The position numbers and the translations under genes were made by a program. Under the pieces are notes generated by a model that ran no database searches, was not told the origin of the DNA, and saw only the letters and a list, made by a program, of their open reading frames with translations. A stretch of 64,000 nt of DNA, taken from contig NZ_JH815518.1 of the NCBI RefSeq assembly GCF_000297775.1, positions 135,149-199,148 of the forward strand. Direction: 5' to 3'. Shown here in pieces: positions 1 to 7,302 of this stretch. The stretch's first letter is position 1; each line of letters opens with the position of its first letter. This DNA is from Sutterella wadsworthensis 2_1_59BFAA. Its GTDB lineage: Bacteria; Pseudomonadota; Gammaproteobacteria; Burkholderiales; Burkholderiaceae_F.

Positions 1-1332
1 GGGGCTGTCCCTGCCGAAGCGCCTGTTGATGCGTGAAAGATCAAGCACGACGACGGGGGCGGGACTCTGCTTCGAGGTGCACCAAGAGGCTGCCGCATCC
101 ATCATGGCCCCGTGCACCTCCACTTCTGGAGTGGAGGACGGGTCGAAGGCAAGAAGCAGGCGGTGGATGATCGCGGGTTTGATGGCGGCGAGAACTTCAC
201 TCGTTGTGCCGTCCCAGGCACTGTCGGCCAGCAGGTCGACGTCTCCTGAGCCGGGCTCGGCAGTCTTGAGCTTTGCCTTGAAGTCATGCCAGCGTGCGGG
301 AAGGCCGTCGACCGAATCCGTGCTGTCGACGATGACGGTGGTTCTGACAGCGGGAGCGTCGGATACCGAGAGAATGGAACGGTAGTAGGGAGACTCAAGG
401 TCGATGCGGACGCGACGACGGCTTGCTGCGAGCCCGACGGTGCACTTCAGGACGAGCAACAGGCGGGGAAGAATGATTGCGAGTGCAAGCAGGCACATTA
501 GGCGCAGAAGCCATGGTGCGGCGTCGACTGCGGAGGCGGTCTGCGCGTCGAAGGCGAGCGCGGCGACCGCGCTGACGTCGGGCACTGGCGGGCAGAAAGG
601 AAGATGACCGTAAATCGTATTAAGGACGGTGTGGACGGCCTCGGGGTTGTCGGCGAGCCAGGTGCTTTCCCAGCCGACGTGGTAGGCGGTGCCGATGCCG
701 CGTACGGCCATGCCTGCGAGAAGGCCTGAGGCGAACAGGATGGCTGCAATGTGCAGGGCGCGGGCGACAAGCCAGCGGCATTGGGGCAGGAACAGCGCAG
801 TTCCTGCTTCAACGGAGACGGCGGAGGAGCCTGCGGCCTTCAGAAGGCTTCTGGAGAGGAACTCCCTGACGGACAGAGGCCGTCGGGAGATGCCGCTCGG
901 CATCAGGGGCTTGAGAATGATCAGCAGGTAGACCGCAAGGTTCCAGACGATGAGAAGAAGGAGAGGCGGCGAGAGAAGGTTGATCCTTGCACCCTCGGTG
1001 GCGAGGTGGTCGGTGAGCATTCCGCTCATCAGGGCGGCAAGACCGAGAATGACGGTCAGCGCGAGGCTTGCGCGGCGAAACGACGTTGTCCCGAACGCAT
1101 TGGCGGGATCCTCGTGCAGGCGGGCGGCCACAAGCCTGGCTCTCAGGGGGAGAAAGTCTCTTGCGCATACCCCCTCGCCCGCGAGCCTTTTGGCGTCGCG
1201 CGTGGCCGCATCCCGGGTTCCGGCACTCCAGCGTCCGTCGCCTCCCGCCCTTTTCTCGAGCATTTCGGCAAAAAGGACGTCGCGGGCATCGCTTTCGGAG
1301 AGGTGAACGAATTTTGGGGTGGAGTCGGACAT
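1..1332 (-). CDS. DUF2868-type membrane protein (3' end beyond window)
   Basis: An open frame runs 444 codons from ATG at 1332 to the left edge without a stop, so the C-terminus is missing. The start reads MSDSTPKFVHLSESDA. After about 80 polar residues come two hydrophobic segments (around residues 90-110 and 118-138), a third near 195-220, and a fourth near 280-300 (LLRLMCLLALAIILPRLLLV). The stretch GTAYHVGWESTWL after the third segment resembles the conserved core of DUF2868 proteins. The rest is soluble and ends in VVVLDLSRINRRFG. It is therefore an inner-membrane protein of unknown function. From memory, DUF2868 genes often precede a GTPase/DUF3482 gene, which would lie to the left. It follows thiE on the same strand after 114 bp holding a hairpin. 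The family call is from recall, not a search. Confidence 0.75.
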   Translation of the reverse strand, partial: MSDSTPKFVHLSESDARDVLFAEMLEKRAGGDGRWSAGTRDAATRDAKRLAGEGVCARDFLPLRARLVAARLHEDPANAFGTTSFRRASLALTVILGLAALMSGMLTDHLATEGARINLLSPPLLLLIVWNLAVYLLIILKPLMPSGISRRPLSVREFLSRSLLKAAGSSAVSVEAGTALFLPQCRWLVARALHIAAILFASGLLAGMAVRGIGTAYHVGWESTWLADNPEAVHTVLNTIYGHLPFCPPVPDVSAVAALAFDAQTASAVDAAPWLLRLMCLLALAIILPRLLLVLKCTVGLAASRRRVRIDLESPYYRSILSVSDAPAVRTTVIVDSTDSVDGLPARWHDFKAKLKTAEPGSGDVDLLADSAWDGTTSEVLAAIKPAIIHRLLLAFDPSSTPEVEVHGAMMDAAASWCTSKQSPAPVVVLDLSRINRRFGRDSP

Positions 1333-1360
1333 GGTCGGAACTGCTTAGGCAAGGGACAGT

Positions 1361-1396
1361 GCGGGCCCCGGAGGAACGCTCCGAAAAAGGGCCCGC
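1361..1396 (-). terminator. GC-rich inverted repeat after thiE
   Basis: GCGGGCCC at 1361-1368 pairs with GGGCCCGC at 1389-1396, and a smaller nested stem (CGGAG/CTCCG) lies inside. It lies between the thiE stop and the DUF2868 start. No U-tract follows on the minus strand, so it may slow or stabilise transcript rather than act as a classical intrinsic terminator. Confidence 0.4.
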
Positions 1397-1446
1397 TTCT
1401 GCAGTCATCATGCCACGTCTCGAGGATCGGCGGACGTGGGGAAAGG

Positions 1447-2103
1447 TCAGGACGGCATGGCGTCGAGAAGCGCCTTGACGGAGGCGGGGATGTCGGGCGT
1501 ACCGCAGATGGCGGAGACGACGGCGACGCCGTCGACGCCCGACTGCATGACGCTGCCGACGTCGGCAGCCTTGATGCCGCCGATGGCGACCGAGGGACAG
1601 GGCGCACGGCTGACGATGTCCGTCAGGCCCGAAAGACCGATTTCGGCAGCCGCATCCTTCTTGGTGGGCGTAGCCCTGTAGGGACCGATGCCGATGTAGT
1701 CGACGAGCGCGGGATCCACGCCGAGGCATTCCGACACGTTGGAGACCGAAAGCCCGAGCATCATGTCGGGCGTCATCAGGCGATGGCAGTCTTCAGGCGA
1801 GAGATCCGACTGGCCGACATGCACGCCGTGAGCGCCGATGGCGACGGCGACGTCCGCGTGGTCGTTGATGAAGAGCGGCACGTCGTACGGGGCGAGCACC
1901 TTGAGGAGCTCCCTGCCGCATTCGGCATAAAGGCGCTTCTTCCAGTTGGGAGCCCTGAGCTGCACGGCCGTGACGCCTGCCGCGGCAGCGGCTTGCGCCG
2001 TGCGGACCAAGCCCTCGGAGCCGCCGCAGAGACCGGGATCAAGCACCAGATAAAGACGAAGAGCGCGAAGAACCCTGTAGTTGTCGGACATGACGGACCT
2101 CAT
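1447..2103 (-). CDS. thiE: Thiamine phosphate synthase
   Basis: A 218-residue TIM-barrel enzyme of the ThiE family. It joins hydroxymethylpyrimidine diphosphate to thiazole phosphate to give thiamine phosphate in the cytoplasm. Recognisable family segments are AVQLRAP near residue 46, NDHADVAVAIGAHGVHVGQ near 79 (phosphate and pyrimidine site), GIGPYRATPTKKD near 138 and VAIGGI near 172. The length is normal. The ATG at 2103 overlaps the thiM stop (ATGA), so the two genes are translationally coupled; an in-frame ATG at 2091 is an alternative start. With ThiM upstream, the pair is a thiazole salvage unit. No thiC, thiG or thiD is present in the window. Confidence 0.95.
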   Translation of the reverse strand: MRSVMSDNYRVLRALRLYLVLDPGLCGGSEGLVRTAQAAAAAGVTAVQLRAPNWKKRLYAECGRELLKVLAPYDVPLFINDHADVAVAIGAHGVHVGQSDLSPEDCHRLMTPDMMLGLSVSNVSECLGVDPALVDYIGIGPYRATPTKKDAAAEIGLSGLTDIVSRAPCPSVAIGGIKAADVGSVMQSGVDGVAVVSAICGTPDIPASVKALLDAMPS

Positions 2104-2939
2104 TCGGCGGATGTGAAGTCGGCGGGCTTGATTAGATGGAGCCCGTCGAGGTAGGCGTTGTGGAAGCTGCCGGGGCCTTCGGACCTTCGGCGGGCTGCTT
2201 CGGCGGCCTTCTTCGCCAGAGCACAGGCTGTGGCCGAGGCGGTCAGGCGGTCATCGGAGACGGCACAGAAGGCGGCGACAAGCGCTGAGAGCGAGCAGCC
2301 TGTGCCGACGACAAGCGTGGCCATGGGGTCGCCCCCCGTCACGCGTAGCGTACGGACGCCGTCAGTGACGTAGTCCGTTTCGCCCGTGACGACGACGATC
2401 GAGCCCGAACTGCCGGCGAGTCGCATGGCACCCTCGACGGCTGCGTCGGACGAGTCCGTGCTGTCGACGCCCTTGCCGCCGGACTTTTCGCCCGCAAGAG
2501 CGAGGATTTCGCTGGCGTTGCCGCGAATGACCGTCGGCTGCTTCTCGACGAATTCGCGGATGATGCCGTCGCGCCAGGGAATGCCGCCAGCGGCGACGGG
2601 ATCGAGCACCCAGGGGCGGCCTGCGGCACGTGCGGCATCAGCCGAGGCATGCATGGCGCGCAGACGTGATGGGTAGGGCGTGCCGATGTTGATCAGGACG
2701 CCTCCTGCAATGCCCGCGAAGAAGCCTGCCTCCTCCTCGGCGACCACCATGGCCGGCGAGGCGCCTGCGGCGAGCAGGACGTTGGCGGTGATTTCCTGCA
2801 CGACTTCGTTCGTGAGGCAGTGAACGAGCGGGCGGGCCGTGCGCAGAAGCTCGAGATGGCGGGCGGCGTCGACGCCCGAAAGCAGGGGTGCGGTCATTTT
2901 GCTGAAAAGGCCTAAGCCAAAAGGTTCTGAAGGCTTCAT
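2100..2939 (-). CDS. thiM: Hydroxyethylthiazole kinase
   Basis: A 279-residue ribokinase-fold enzyme that phosphorylates 4-methyl-5-hydroxyethylthiazole, the salvage route into thiamine. Visible signatures are [24 protein letters not shown] near residue 40, in which the TN and ASP elements bind thiazole, the VLDPVAAG segment near 111, and [13 protein letters not shown] near 211, whose Cys-containing loop is the catalytic anion hole. The first ATG is at 2939; the ATG at 2897 would remove a 14-residue extension that is not typical of the family. It is the first gene of a thiM-thiE unit and is divergent from lgt. The 57-bp gap between the two genes is too short for a TPP riboswitch, and none is seen. 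Confidence 0.95.
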   Translation of the reverse strand: MKPSEPFGLGLFSKMTAPLLSGVDAARHLELLRTARPLVHCLTNEVVQEITANVLLAAGASPAMVVAEEEAGFFAGIAGGVLINIGTPYPSRLRAMHASADAARAAGRPWVLDPVAAGGIPWRDGIIREFVEKQPTVIRGNASEILALAGEKSGGKGVDSTDSSDAAVEGAMRLAGSSGSIVVVTGETDYVTDGVRTLRVTGGDPMATLVVGTGCSLSALVAAFCAVSDDRLTASATACALAKKAAEAARRRSEGPGSFHNAYLDGLHLIKPADFTSAE

Positions 2940-2996
2940 AATACCTGCTTATCCCCAAGCGGATGCCCTTCACAACATTTCGCCAAACAAACGCCC

Positions 2997-3788
2997 ATGC
3001 TCATTCATCCTCAGTTCGATCCCGTTGCCTTCAGCCTAGGACCGCTTGCCGTACGCTGGTACGGCCTCATGTATCTGGCGGGCTTCTTCTGCTTCTGGCT
3101 TCTCGGCAGGCGCAGAAGTTCCGAACCGTGGCGCGGGATTTCGGGCGAGGATCTGGAGAACCTGCTTTTCTACGGCATCTTCGGCGTCATTCTGGGCGGC
3201 CGCCTCGGCTACTGCCTTTTCTATCAGCCTGAGTTCTACCTGTCGCATCCCATGCAGATCCTGCATGTCTGGGAGGGAGGCATGAGCGCTCACGGCGGTC
3301 TTCTCGGCGTCATTGCCGTCATGATTCTCTACGGCCGTCTGCATGGAATTTCGTTCTGGACGATTTCGGACTTCGTTGCACCGCTCGCGCCGCTCGGCCT
3401 CATGCTTGGGCGCATCGGCAACTTCATCAACGGAGAGCTCTGGGGGCGTCCCGCTGATGCATCGCTTCCATGGGCGATGATCTTCCCTCAGGCGGGCGAC
3501 GGCGTGCCGCGTCACCCCTCGCAGCTCTACGAAGCCCTCGGAGAGGGGCTTCTGCTTTTCATCCTGCTCTGGTGGGCCTCCTCCAGACCGAGGGCTGCAG
3601 GCTTTGTGTCGGGGCTTTTCTGTGCAGGCTACGCCGTGGCGCGCTTTGTGGTCGAATGGTTCCGAGAGCCTGATGCTTTCTTGGGACTGCAGGCGCTGGA
3701 CCTTTCCAGAGGACAGTGGCTCACGCTCCCGCTCATCGTCCTCGGCATTACCGTGATGGTGTGGGCGGGAAGAAGGAACAGGGCCTGA
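2997..3788 (+). CDS. lgt: Prolipoprotein diacylglyceryl transferase
   Basis: A 263-residue multispanning inner-membrane enzyme. It transfers diacylglycerol from phosphatidylglycerol to the lipobox cysteine of prelipoproteins, the first step of lipoprotein maturation. The family signature is clear: [10 protein letters not shown] near residue 96, [14 protein letters not shown] near 138 and HPSQLYEAL near 172. The N-terminus [15 protein letters not shown] is also typical. About seven hydrophobic segments are visible. The ATG at 2997 gives the usual Lgt N-terminus [19 protein letters not shown]. BamE (5484-5954) in this window is an expected substrate. An imperfect hairpin follows the gene. Confidence 0.97.
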   Translation: MLIHPQFDPVAFSLGPLAVRWYGLMYLAGFFCFWLLGRRRSSEPWRGISGEDLENLLFYGIFGVILGGRLGYCLFYQPEFYLSHPMQILHVWEGGMSAHGGLLGVIAVMILYGRLHGISFWTISDFVAPLAPLGLMLGRIGNFINGELWGRPADASLPWAMIFPQAGDGVPRHPSQLYEALGEGLLLFILLWWASSRPRAAGFVSGLFCAGYAVARFVVEWFREPDAFLGLQALDLSRGQWLTLPLIVLGITVMVWAGRRNRA

Positions 3789-3825
3789 ACGGGCACCAGC
3801 ATCCTCCATGTCTGAAAACGAAGCA

Positions 3826-3856
3826 GCCGCCCGGATTCCATTGGAATACGGGCGGC
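3826..3856. terminator. Hairpin between convergent lgt and EVE gene
   Basis: GCCGCCCGGATT and AATACGGGCGGC form a 12-bp stem with one mismatch around the loop CCATTGG. It lies 37 bp after the lgt stop. There is no long T-run on either side, though minus-strand transcripts meet CGTTTTC a few bases later. It probably serves both convergent transcripts. The 160 bp between this hairpin and the EVE gene hold nothing I recognise. Confidence 0.55.
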
Positions 3857-4018
3857 TTGCTACAGGATTGCCACAGGAGGGACTGTGAATGTCACGTTCA
3901 CGATAATTCTGGTGATCTAGCTCCAACGAATGGGACGGGTGCGCCAATCAGCGTGAACAACTTGCGGCGATTCTTCGTGATCTCTCGAGATGCTCAGTTC
4001 GAGCAGGATGCCTTCAGG

Positions 4019-4519
4019 CTAAAGAAGGTTTCTGACGATGAAGGCAAATTCCTCCTTCTCGACGGGCGTGATCGAGAGGCGATTGCCCTTCTGAAGCACT
4101 CGCATGCCCGCCAGCTCGGGCTCTTCCCGAAGACGTCCGATTTCGACGACGGGGCACTTGAAGAGGGCTTCGACATCAAGCGTGAGCCAGCGGGGATTCT
4201 CCTTCGTGCTCTTGGGGTCGTAGTACTCGCTTTCAGGATCGAACTGCAGCTCGTCAGGGTAGACGTCCGAGGCAATTCTGGCGATGCCCGCAATGCCAGG
4301 CTTGGCACAGCTCGAGTGGTAGAAGAGCACAGCGTCGCCGATCGTCATGTCGTCGCGCATGAAGTTCCTGGCCTGATAGTTTCGGATGCCGAACCAGGAG
4401 ACCCTGCGGCCGGGAGCGGCGAGCGCGTCGTCGATGGAGCACTCGCCGGGTTCGCTTTTCATGAGCCAGAAGCGACTGGCGGTGCGCAGGAGGTCTTCCG
4501 TAACGGTCGTGTTGTTCAT
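4019..4519 (-). CDS. EVE domain protein
   Basis: A 166-residue single-domain protein beginning MNNTTV, with the EVE-family opening FWLMKSEPGECSIDD near residue 17. It continues WFGIRNYQARNFMRDDMTIGD and FYHSSCAKPGIAGIARI, all typical of the thymocyte-nuclear-protein-1/EVE group. This is a PUA-like fold, and relatives bind modified cytosine in DNA or modified RNA. The bacterial housekeeping role is not established. ATG 4519 is preferred over an in-frame TTG at 4537 because the homologous region starts just after it. In many proteobacteria 6S RNA is followed by the 5-formyl-THF cyclo-ligase gene; here this EVE gene takes that place. The domain assignment is confident; the function is not. Confidence 0.85.
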   Translation of the reverse strand: MNNTTVTEDLLRTASRFWLMKSEPGECSIDDALAAPGRRVSWFGIRNYQARNFMRDDMTIGDAVLFYHSSCAKPGIAGIARIASDVYPDELQFDPESEYYDPKSTKENPRWLTLDVEALFKCPVVEIGRLREEPELAGMRVLQKGNRLSITPVEKEEFAFIVRNLL

Positions 4520-4540
4520 GGGGGATCTGCCTAGCAAAAC

Positions 4541-4567
4541 GGGCAGTCCCTTCGAGAAGGACTGCCC
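4541..4567 (-). terminator. Terminator downstream of 6S RNA
   Basis: GGGCAGTCCCTT and AAGGACTGCCC form a stem of about 11 bp with one bulge around a CGAG loop. On the minus strand it is followed by GTTTTGC. It sits just beyond the 3' end of the predicted 6S RNA and upstream of the EVE start, so it probably ends the 6S transcript. Confidence 0.65.
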
Positions 4568-4571
4568 GTGA

Positions 4572-4756
4572 AAAAAGGGACCTGCAGCGGGGCTGGACTA
4601 CGTTACCTGAACCGGAAGTTCAGGGCGGTCGGCTCCGGAGCGGAACGGGCAGGACAACGCGTGTTCTGCACACTATCGGCTCTCGAGTCTGCCAACCTAA
4701 TGGGTTTAGCATTGGTTCTAGGAACATTGGAGCCCGGTGCTCACCGCTACAGGGTT
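4572..4756 (-). ncRNA. ssrS: 6S RNA (RNA polymerase regulator)
   Basis: No protein gene lies between zapA and the EVE gene, but the minus strand folds as 6S RNA. The 5' segment CCUGUAGCGG (near 4752) pairs with CCGCUGCAGG (near 4581), making the terminal closing stem. On the 3' side of the central bubble lies the hairpin CCTGAAC-TTCCG-GTTCAGG, the counterpart of the E. coli ccttgaac/gttcaagg hairpin. A -10 box TACAAT at 4768-4763 places the 5' end near 4756. A run of six T follows the 3' stem, giving about 185 nt, close to E. coli 6S (184 nt). The position directly after zapA is the conserved one. 6S RNA binds sigma-70 RNA polymerase as an open-promoter mimic in stationary phase. Ends are approximate to a few bases. 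Confidence 0.88.
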
Positions 4757-4762
4757 GAATTC

Positions 4763-4768
4763 ATTGTA
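4763..4768 (-). promoter_or_regulatory. -10 box of the 6S RNA promoter
   Basis: TACAAT on the minus strand, 7 bp upstream of the inferred 6S 5' end. No convincing -35 hexamer lies 16-18 bp upstream; the region there is GC-rich. Confidence 0.55.
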
Positions 4769-4818
4769 GCGGATTTGAGCTGCAGCGTGGGAGGTCGTTG
4801 CAATTTGATAAGCGGGTG

Positions 4819-5241
4819 TCAGAGGACGGCGCCGCGGCTCATGTTTGCGTAGATGGCCTGCTCGCACTGGCGGCAGAGGCGCTCGATTGCCTCCGTGGTC
4901 TCCGCGTCCGGCCCCGAGGCCTGCAGGGGTGCCGCAACGGGAGCGGGACGGGACTCAAGTTCCGCTATGCGGGCCTTGAGACGGGCAATCTCGGCGTCCT
5001 TTTCCGCTGCGGAACGCTGGGCGTCCGTGGAGTTCTTCTGGACGTTCTTGTTGGCCTCGTAAGCGACTTCAAGCGCCGCGAGCACGGCGATCTGATCCTG
5101 ATTGATCACCTTTCCCCCCTCCCGGATGGCCTTCATCTGCTTGTCGACGATGTCGGCGCAGCGCTGGATGAGGGCCTCCTCGCCCGTGCTGACGGCAAGG
5201 CGGTAGGAGCGGCTGTAGATGTTGACGGTTACTTCAGGCAT
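4819..5241 (-). CDS. zapA: Cell division protein ZapA
   Basis: A 140-residue FtsZ-ring stabiliser. The N-terminal globular part starts MPEVTVNIYSRSYRLAV and continues EEALIQRCADIVDKQMKAIRE, the ZapA head that dimerises and contacts FtsZ. Residues 60-105 form a charged coiled coil (AAEKDAEIARLKARIAELES) for tetramer assembly. An unusual short Pro/Ala linker (PAPVAAPLQASGPDA) separates the coil from a C-terminal helix with two Cys (RLCRQCEQ). It lies 11 bp after the ZapB-like gene on the same strand, so the two are one operon, with 6S RNA directly downstream as in many beta- and gammaproteobacteria. Confidence 0.93.
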   Translation of the reverse strand: MPEVTVNIYSRSYRLAVSTGEEALIQRCADIVDKQMKAIREGGKVINQDQIAVLAALEVAYEANKNVQKNSTDAQRSAAEKDAEIARLKARIAELESRPAPVAAPLQASGPDAETTEAIERLCRQCEQAIYANMSRGAVL

Positions 5242-5252
5242 GACGTTCTCCT

Positions 5253-5459
5253 TCAGAGCCGCGGATCGCCGCTGCGGGAGGCGCTGAAGAGCGCCTCGAC
5301 CTTGCGCCGCATGTCTTCAAGGCGGTGCTTCGTCTGGGCGAGCTCGGCCTCGCGGGAGGCGAGTTGGGAGGCCAGACGCCTGCTTTCCGATCTTTCGTGC
5401 TCGAGGCGCGCAATGAGCTGCGCCACGAGGGCCTGCAGGCGTTCAATCTGAGGATTCAT
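5253..5459 (-). CDS. ZapB-like small coiled-coil protein (TIGR02449 type)
   Basis: A 68-residue protein that is almost entirely heptad coiled coil: IERLQALVAQLIARLEHE, then LASREAELAQTKHRLEDM, ending in a short basic/polar tail. There is no signal peptide or catalytic motif. Its size, coiled coil and position immediately upstream of zapA match the small TIGR02449/ZapB-like proteins that accompany ZapA in beta- and gammaproteobacteria. It probably assists Z-ring organisation. The name ZapB is not strictly earned by sequence because coiled coils carry little family signal; the operon context is the main support. Confidence 0.78.
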   Translation of the reverse strand: MNPQIERLQALVAQLIARLEHERSESRRLASQLASREAELAQTKHRLEDMRRKVEALFSASRSGDPRL

Positions 5460-5483
5460 GATGATGCTCCTCGTGAAAACGGA

Positions 5484-5954
5484 TCAGTGCTGGGCGGCGA
5501 CGCCGGGATCAACCTGAGGGGCGCGGGGCTCGAACGTATCCGTCGTGCCGAGGATCATCTGGTCGGCCTGCTCCTCGTCGGGCATCGGGTCGGATGTCCA
5601 GTGGTCCACGCGGCCGTCTTCATTGAACCAGACGGTGAGCTTGCGCAACTGGCGGTCGTCGTTGCCGCGAAGCAGATAGTAGATGTAGTCCCAACGGTAG
5701 GGGTGGAACTGGTCGCGCAGAAGCGGAATGCCAAGGAGGAACTGCACCTGCGGCTGGGTCATGCCCTTTTCAAGCTGCAGAACCATTTCACTCGTGATCA
5801 GGTTGCCCTGATGAACGTCGGCACGATAGGGCTGCAGGAATTCAGGGACGACGCTGCGGGGGCTGTCCCAAGCTTCGGAAACCGTATTGCAGCCGGTCAG
5901 GACCAGCGCTGCAGTCATCCCCAGAGCAGCAAGAGAGAATCTGTTGGCAAGCAT
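5484..5954 (-). CDS. bamE: Outer membrane assembly lipoprotein BamE
   Basis: A 156-residue SmpA/OmlA-family lipoprotein. Its signal peptide (MLANRFSLAALGMTAALV) ends in the lipobox LTGC, with acylated Cys22. The mature domain has the family segments LQPYRADVHQGNLITSEMV, LEKGMTQPQVQFLLG and RWDYIYYLLRG, followed by a beta strand pair (KLTVWFNEDGRVDHW). BamE is a periplasmic-face subunit of the BAM complex that inserts beta-barrel proteins into the outer membrane. It is divergent from fur, an arrangement conserved in many beta- and gammaproteobacteria. Lgt (2997-3788) is the enzyme that would lipidate it. The acidic C-terminal tail carries no known motif. Confidence 0.95.
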   Translation of the reverse strand: MLANRFSLAALGMTAALVLTGCNTVSEAWDSPRSVVPEFLQPYRADVHQGNLITSEMVLQLEKGMTQPQVQFLLGIPLLRDQFHPYRWDYIYYLLRGNDDRQLRKLTVWFNEDGRVDHWTSDPMPDEEQADQMILGTTDTFEPRAPQVDPGVAAQH

Positions 5955-6045
5955 AAAAAATCCAGTGAACGGTGTTGCGGTGTGCAGAAGTTACACCAAC
6001 CTCGTATGATAACGGGTAAATGAACTTTTGAAGGGACGGACTAAC

Positions 6046-6504
6046 GTGAACGATACGTCTGGAAACCAAACCTCGGAACTGAAGAACGCCGGCCTCAAGG
6101 CCACGGCGGCCAGGCTCAGGATTCTTGAGCTCTTTCAAAAGCGTGCCGAGGAAAAGAACGGTGAACGCCGTCACATCTCCGCCGAAGACCTTTACAAGGA
6201 GCTGGTGAGCACAGGAGTGGACATCGGTCTTGCGACCGTCTACCGCGTTCTCGCCCAGTTCGAGCAGGCGGGTCTCATCGTCAGACACCATTTTGACACG
6301 GATCGGGCCACGTACGAGCTTGAGGACGGCGGGCATCATGACCATCTCGTCTGCCTGCAGTGCGGAAAGGTGGTGGAGTTTGTTGCTCCCTCCATTGAGA
6401 AGGAGCAGGCCGCCGTCGCCAAGCGCTATGGGTACGAGCTCAGCGACCATACGATGGTGCTCTACGGACTTTGCGCGGACTGCCGCAAGAAAAGTGCGGG
6501 CTGA
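6046..6504 (+). CDS. fur: Ferric uptake regulator Fur
   Basis: A 152-residue metal-dependent repressor. The winged-helix part has [14 protein letters not shown] and [20 protein letters not shown] (recognition helix). The C-terminal metal/dimer domain has the His-rich [18 protein letters not shown], and CADC near the end, giving two CxxC pairs. It represses iron-uptake genes when loaded with Fe2+. I chose the GTG at 6046 because AAGGGACGG lies a normal distance upstream and NDTSGNQT follows. A TTG at 6028 would add six residues and overlaps that Shine-Dalgarno sequence. A TATGAT -10 candidate is at 6005-6010. A strong terminator follows the gene. Confidence 0.95.
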   Translation: MNDTSGNQTSELKNAGLKATAARLRILELFQKRAEEKNGERRHISAEDLYKELVSTGVDIGLATVYRVLAQFEQAGLIVRHHFDTDRATYELEDGGHHDHLVCLQCGKVVEFVAPSIEKEQAAVAKRYGYELSDHTMVLYGLCADCRKKSAG

Positions 6505-6533
6505 CGCAGCATCCGTTGGTGCGCAGGCCTTGA

Positions 6534-6562
6534 GCGGACCTTCCTGAGAGGGTCCGCTTTTT
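6534..6562 (+). terminator. fur intrinsic terminator
   Basis: GCGGACC (6534-6540) pairs with GGTCCGC (6551-6557) around a 10-nt loop and is followed by TTTTTGCG. It lies 30 bp after the fur stop. Confidence 0.85.
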
Positions 6563-6586
6563 GCGTTTGCTGGACCAGAATGCGAA

Positions 6587-6619
6587 AAAGCCCTTGAAAA
6601 CGTCGTTTTCAAGGGCTTT
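6587..6619 (-). terminator. tRNA-Val terminator
   Basis: A nearly perfect 15-bp palindrome, AAAGCCCTTGAAAAC-GTC-GTTTTCAAGGGCTTT. On the minus strand it is followed by TTTTTCGC, directly downstream of the tRNA-Val gene. Confidence 0.85.
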
Positions 6620-6626
6620 GGAATTC

Positions 6627-6701
6627 TGGTGCGCGATACTGGTTTCGAACCAGTGACCCCTGCCGTGTGAAGGCAGTGCTCTACCGCTGAGCTAACCGCG
6701 C
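6627..6701 (-). tRNA. tRNA-Val (CAC)
   Basis: A 75-nt cloverleaf with encoded CCA. The acceptor strands GCGCGGT and ATCGCGC pair fully with one G-U. The D arm is GCTCAGCGGTAGAGC, and the anticodon stem CTGCC/GGCAG carries the loop TTCACAC, giving anticodon CAC (reads GTG). The T arm is ACTGG-TTCGAAA-CCAGT. A near-consensus promoter lies directly upstream and a terminator downstream, so it is a single-gene transcription unit. Confidence 0.96.
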
Positions 6702-6714
6702 GTCGAGAATTTGA

Positions 6715-6742
6715 ATTATACGGATTTTTCCGGGTTTTGCAA
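6715..6742 (-). promoter_or_regulatory. Sigma-70 promoter of tRNA-Val
   Basis: TTGCAA (-35, 6742-6737), 16-bp spacer, TATAAT (-10, 6720-6715). This predicts a start near 6708, seven bases before the tRNA 5' end. It is one of the two best sigma-70 promoters in the window. Confidence 0.85.
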
Positions 6743-6751
6743 GAGTGGCTG

Positions 6752-6777
6752 GAAAAGAAATACCGCAAATGTGGTAT
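6752..6777 (-). terminator. Possible rnhA terminator
   Basis: On the minus strand, just after the rnhA stop, ATACCAC and GCGGTAT form a short stem around ATTT, followed by TTCTTTT. The stem is weak, with one G-U and only two or three G-C pairs. Confidence 0.4.
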
Positions 6778-6785
6778 ACGGGTGC

Positions 6786-7259
6786 TCAATAGCTCGGAGC
6801 GGGGCGCGTGCCGGCCGCGACTTCGCAGCCCATGTTCGCAAGCTCGTCCGCCTTTTCGTTGCCCGGGTCGCCCGCGTGTCCCTTCACCCAGCGCCATTCG
6901 ATGTCGAACTGCGAGGTAAGTTCGTCAAGCTGCTGCCAGAGCTCCGCATTCTTGACTGGCTTCTTGTCGGCGGTTCGCCAGCCGTTGCGCTTCCAGCCGT
7001 GGATCCACTTCGTGATGCCGTCCTTCACGTAGGAACTGTCGGTGTGGATGATGATCGGGCACTTGCGGCGCAGAGCCGAGAGCGCCGAGATGACGGCCGT
7101 GAGTTCCATCTGGTTGTTGGTCGTGAGCTTGCTGCCGCCGTACATTTCCCGGGTATGCGCGCCCCAGACCATGTAGGCGCCCCAGCCTCCGATGCCGGGG
7201 TTGCACTTGCAGGCGCCGTCGGTCCAGATTTCCAGTGTCTTTTCGGTTTGCTGTGCCAT
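6786..7259 (-). CDS. rnhA: Ribonuclease HI
   Basis: A 157-residue endonuclease that cuts the RNA strand of RNA-DNA hybrids, removing primers and R-loops. The catalytic acidic residues are in their family contexts: D14 in [12 protein letters not shown] in [10 protein letters not shown] in IIHTDSSYV, and D in [12 protein letters not shown]. The basic protrusion [16 protein letters not shown] (handle region) is present. The length is normal. It is downstream of the YafS-like methyltransferase, as in E. coli, where the order is mltD, gloB, yafS, rnhA, dnaQ. Here gloB and dnaQ are missing from the neighbourhood. Confidence 0.97.
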   Translation of the reverse strand: MAQQTEKTLEIWTDGACKCNPGIGGWGAYMVWGAHTREMYGGSKLTTNNQMELTAVISALSALRRKCPIIIHTDSSYVKDGITKWIHGWKRNGWRTADKKPVKNAELWQQLDELTSQFDIEWRWVKGHAGDPGNEKADELANMGCEVAAGTRPAPSY

Positions 7260-7302
7260 GTGAGGATGTTGCGGAACGGTTGAGAAAGCAGACAGTGTAC
7301 CG

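Noticed and set aside
751-2154. 467-codon plus-strand frame over the DUF2868 and thiE genes
   Set aside because: Gly/Arg/Asp-rich shadow sequence; thiE and the DUF2868 frame on the minus strand explain this DNA.
4541-4567. Hairpin taken as plus-strand terminator
   Set aside because: The plus strand has no T-run after it and no upstream plus gene; the minus-strand reading behind 6S RNA fits better.
6028-6045. TTG 6028 as the fur start
   Set aside because: It would place the only good Shine-Dalgarno sequence inside the gene; GTG 6046 fits better.
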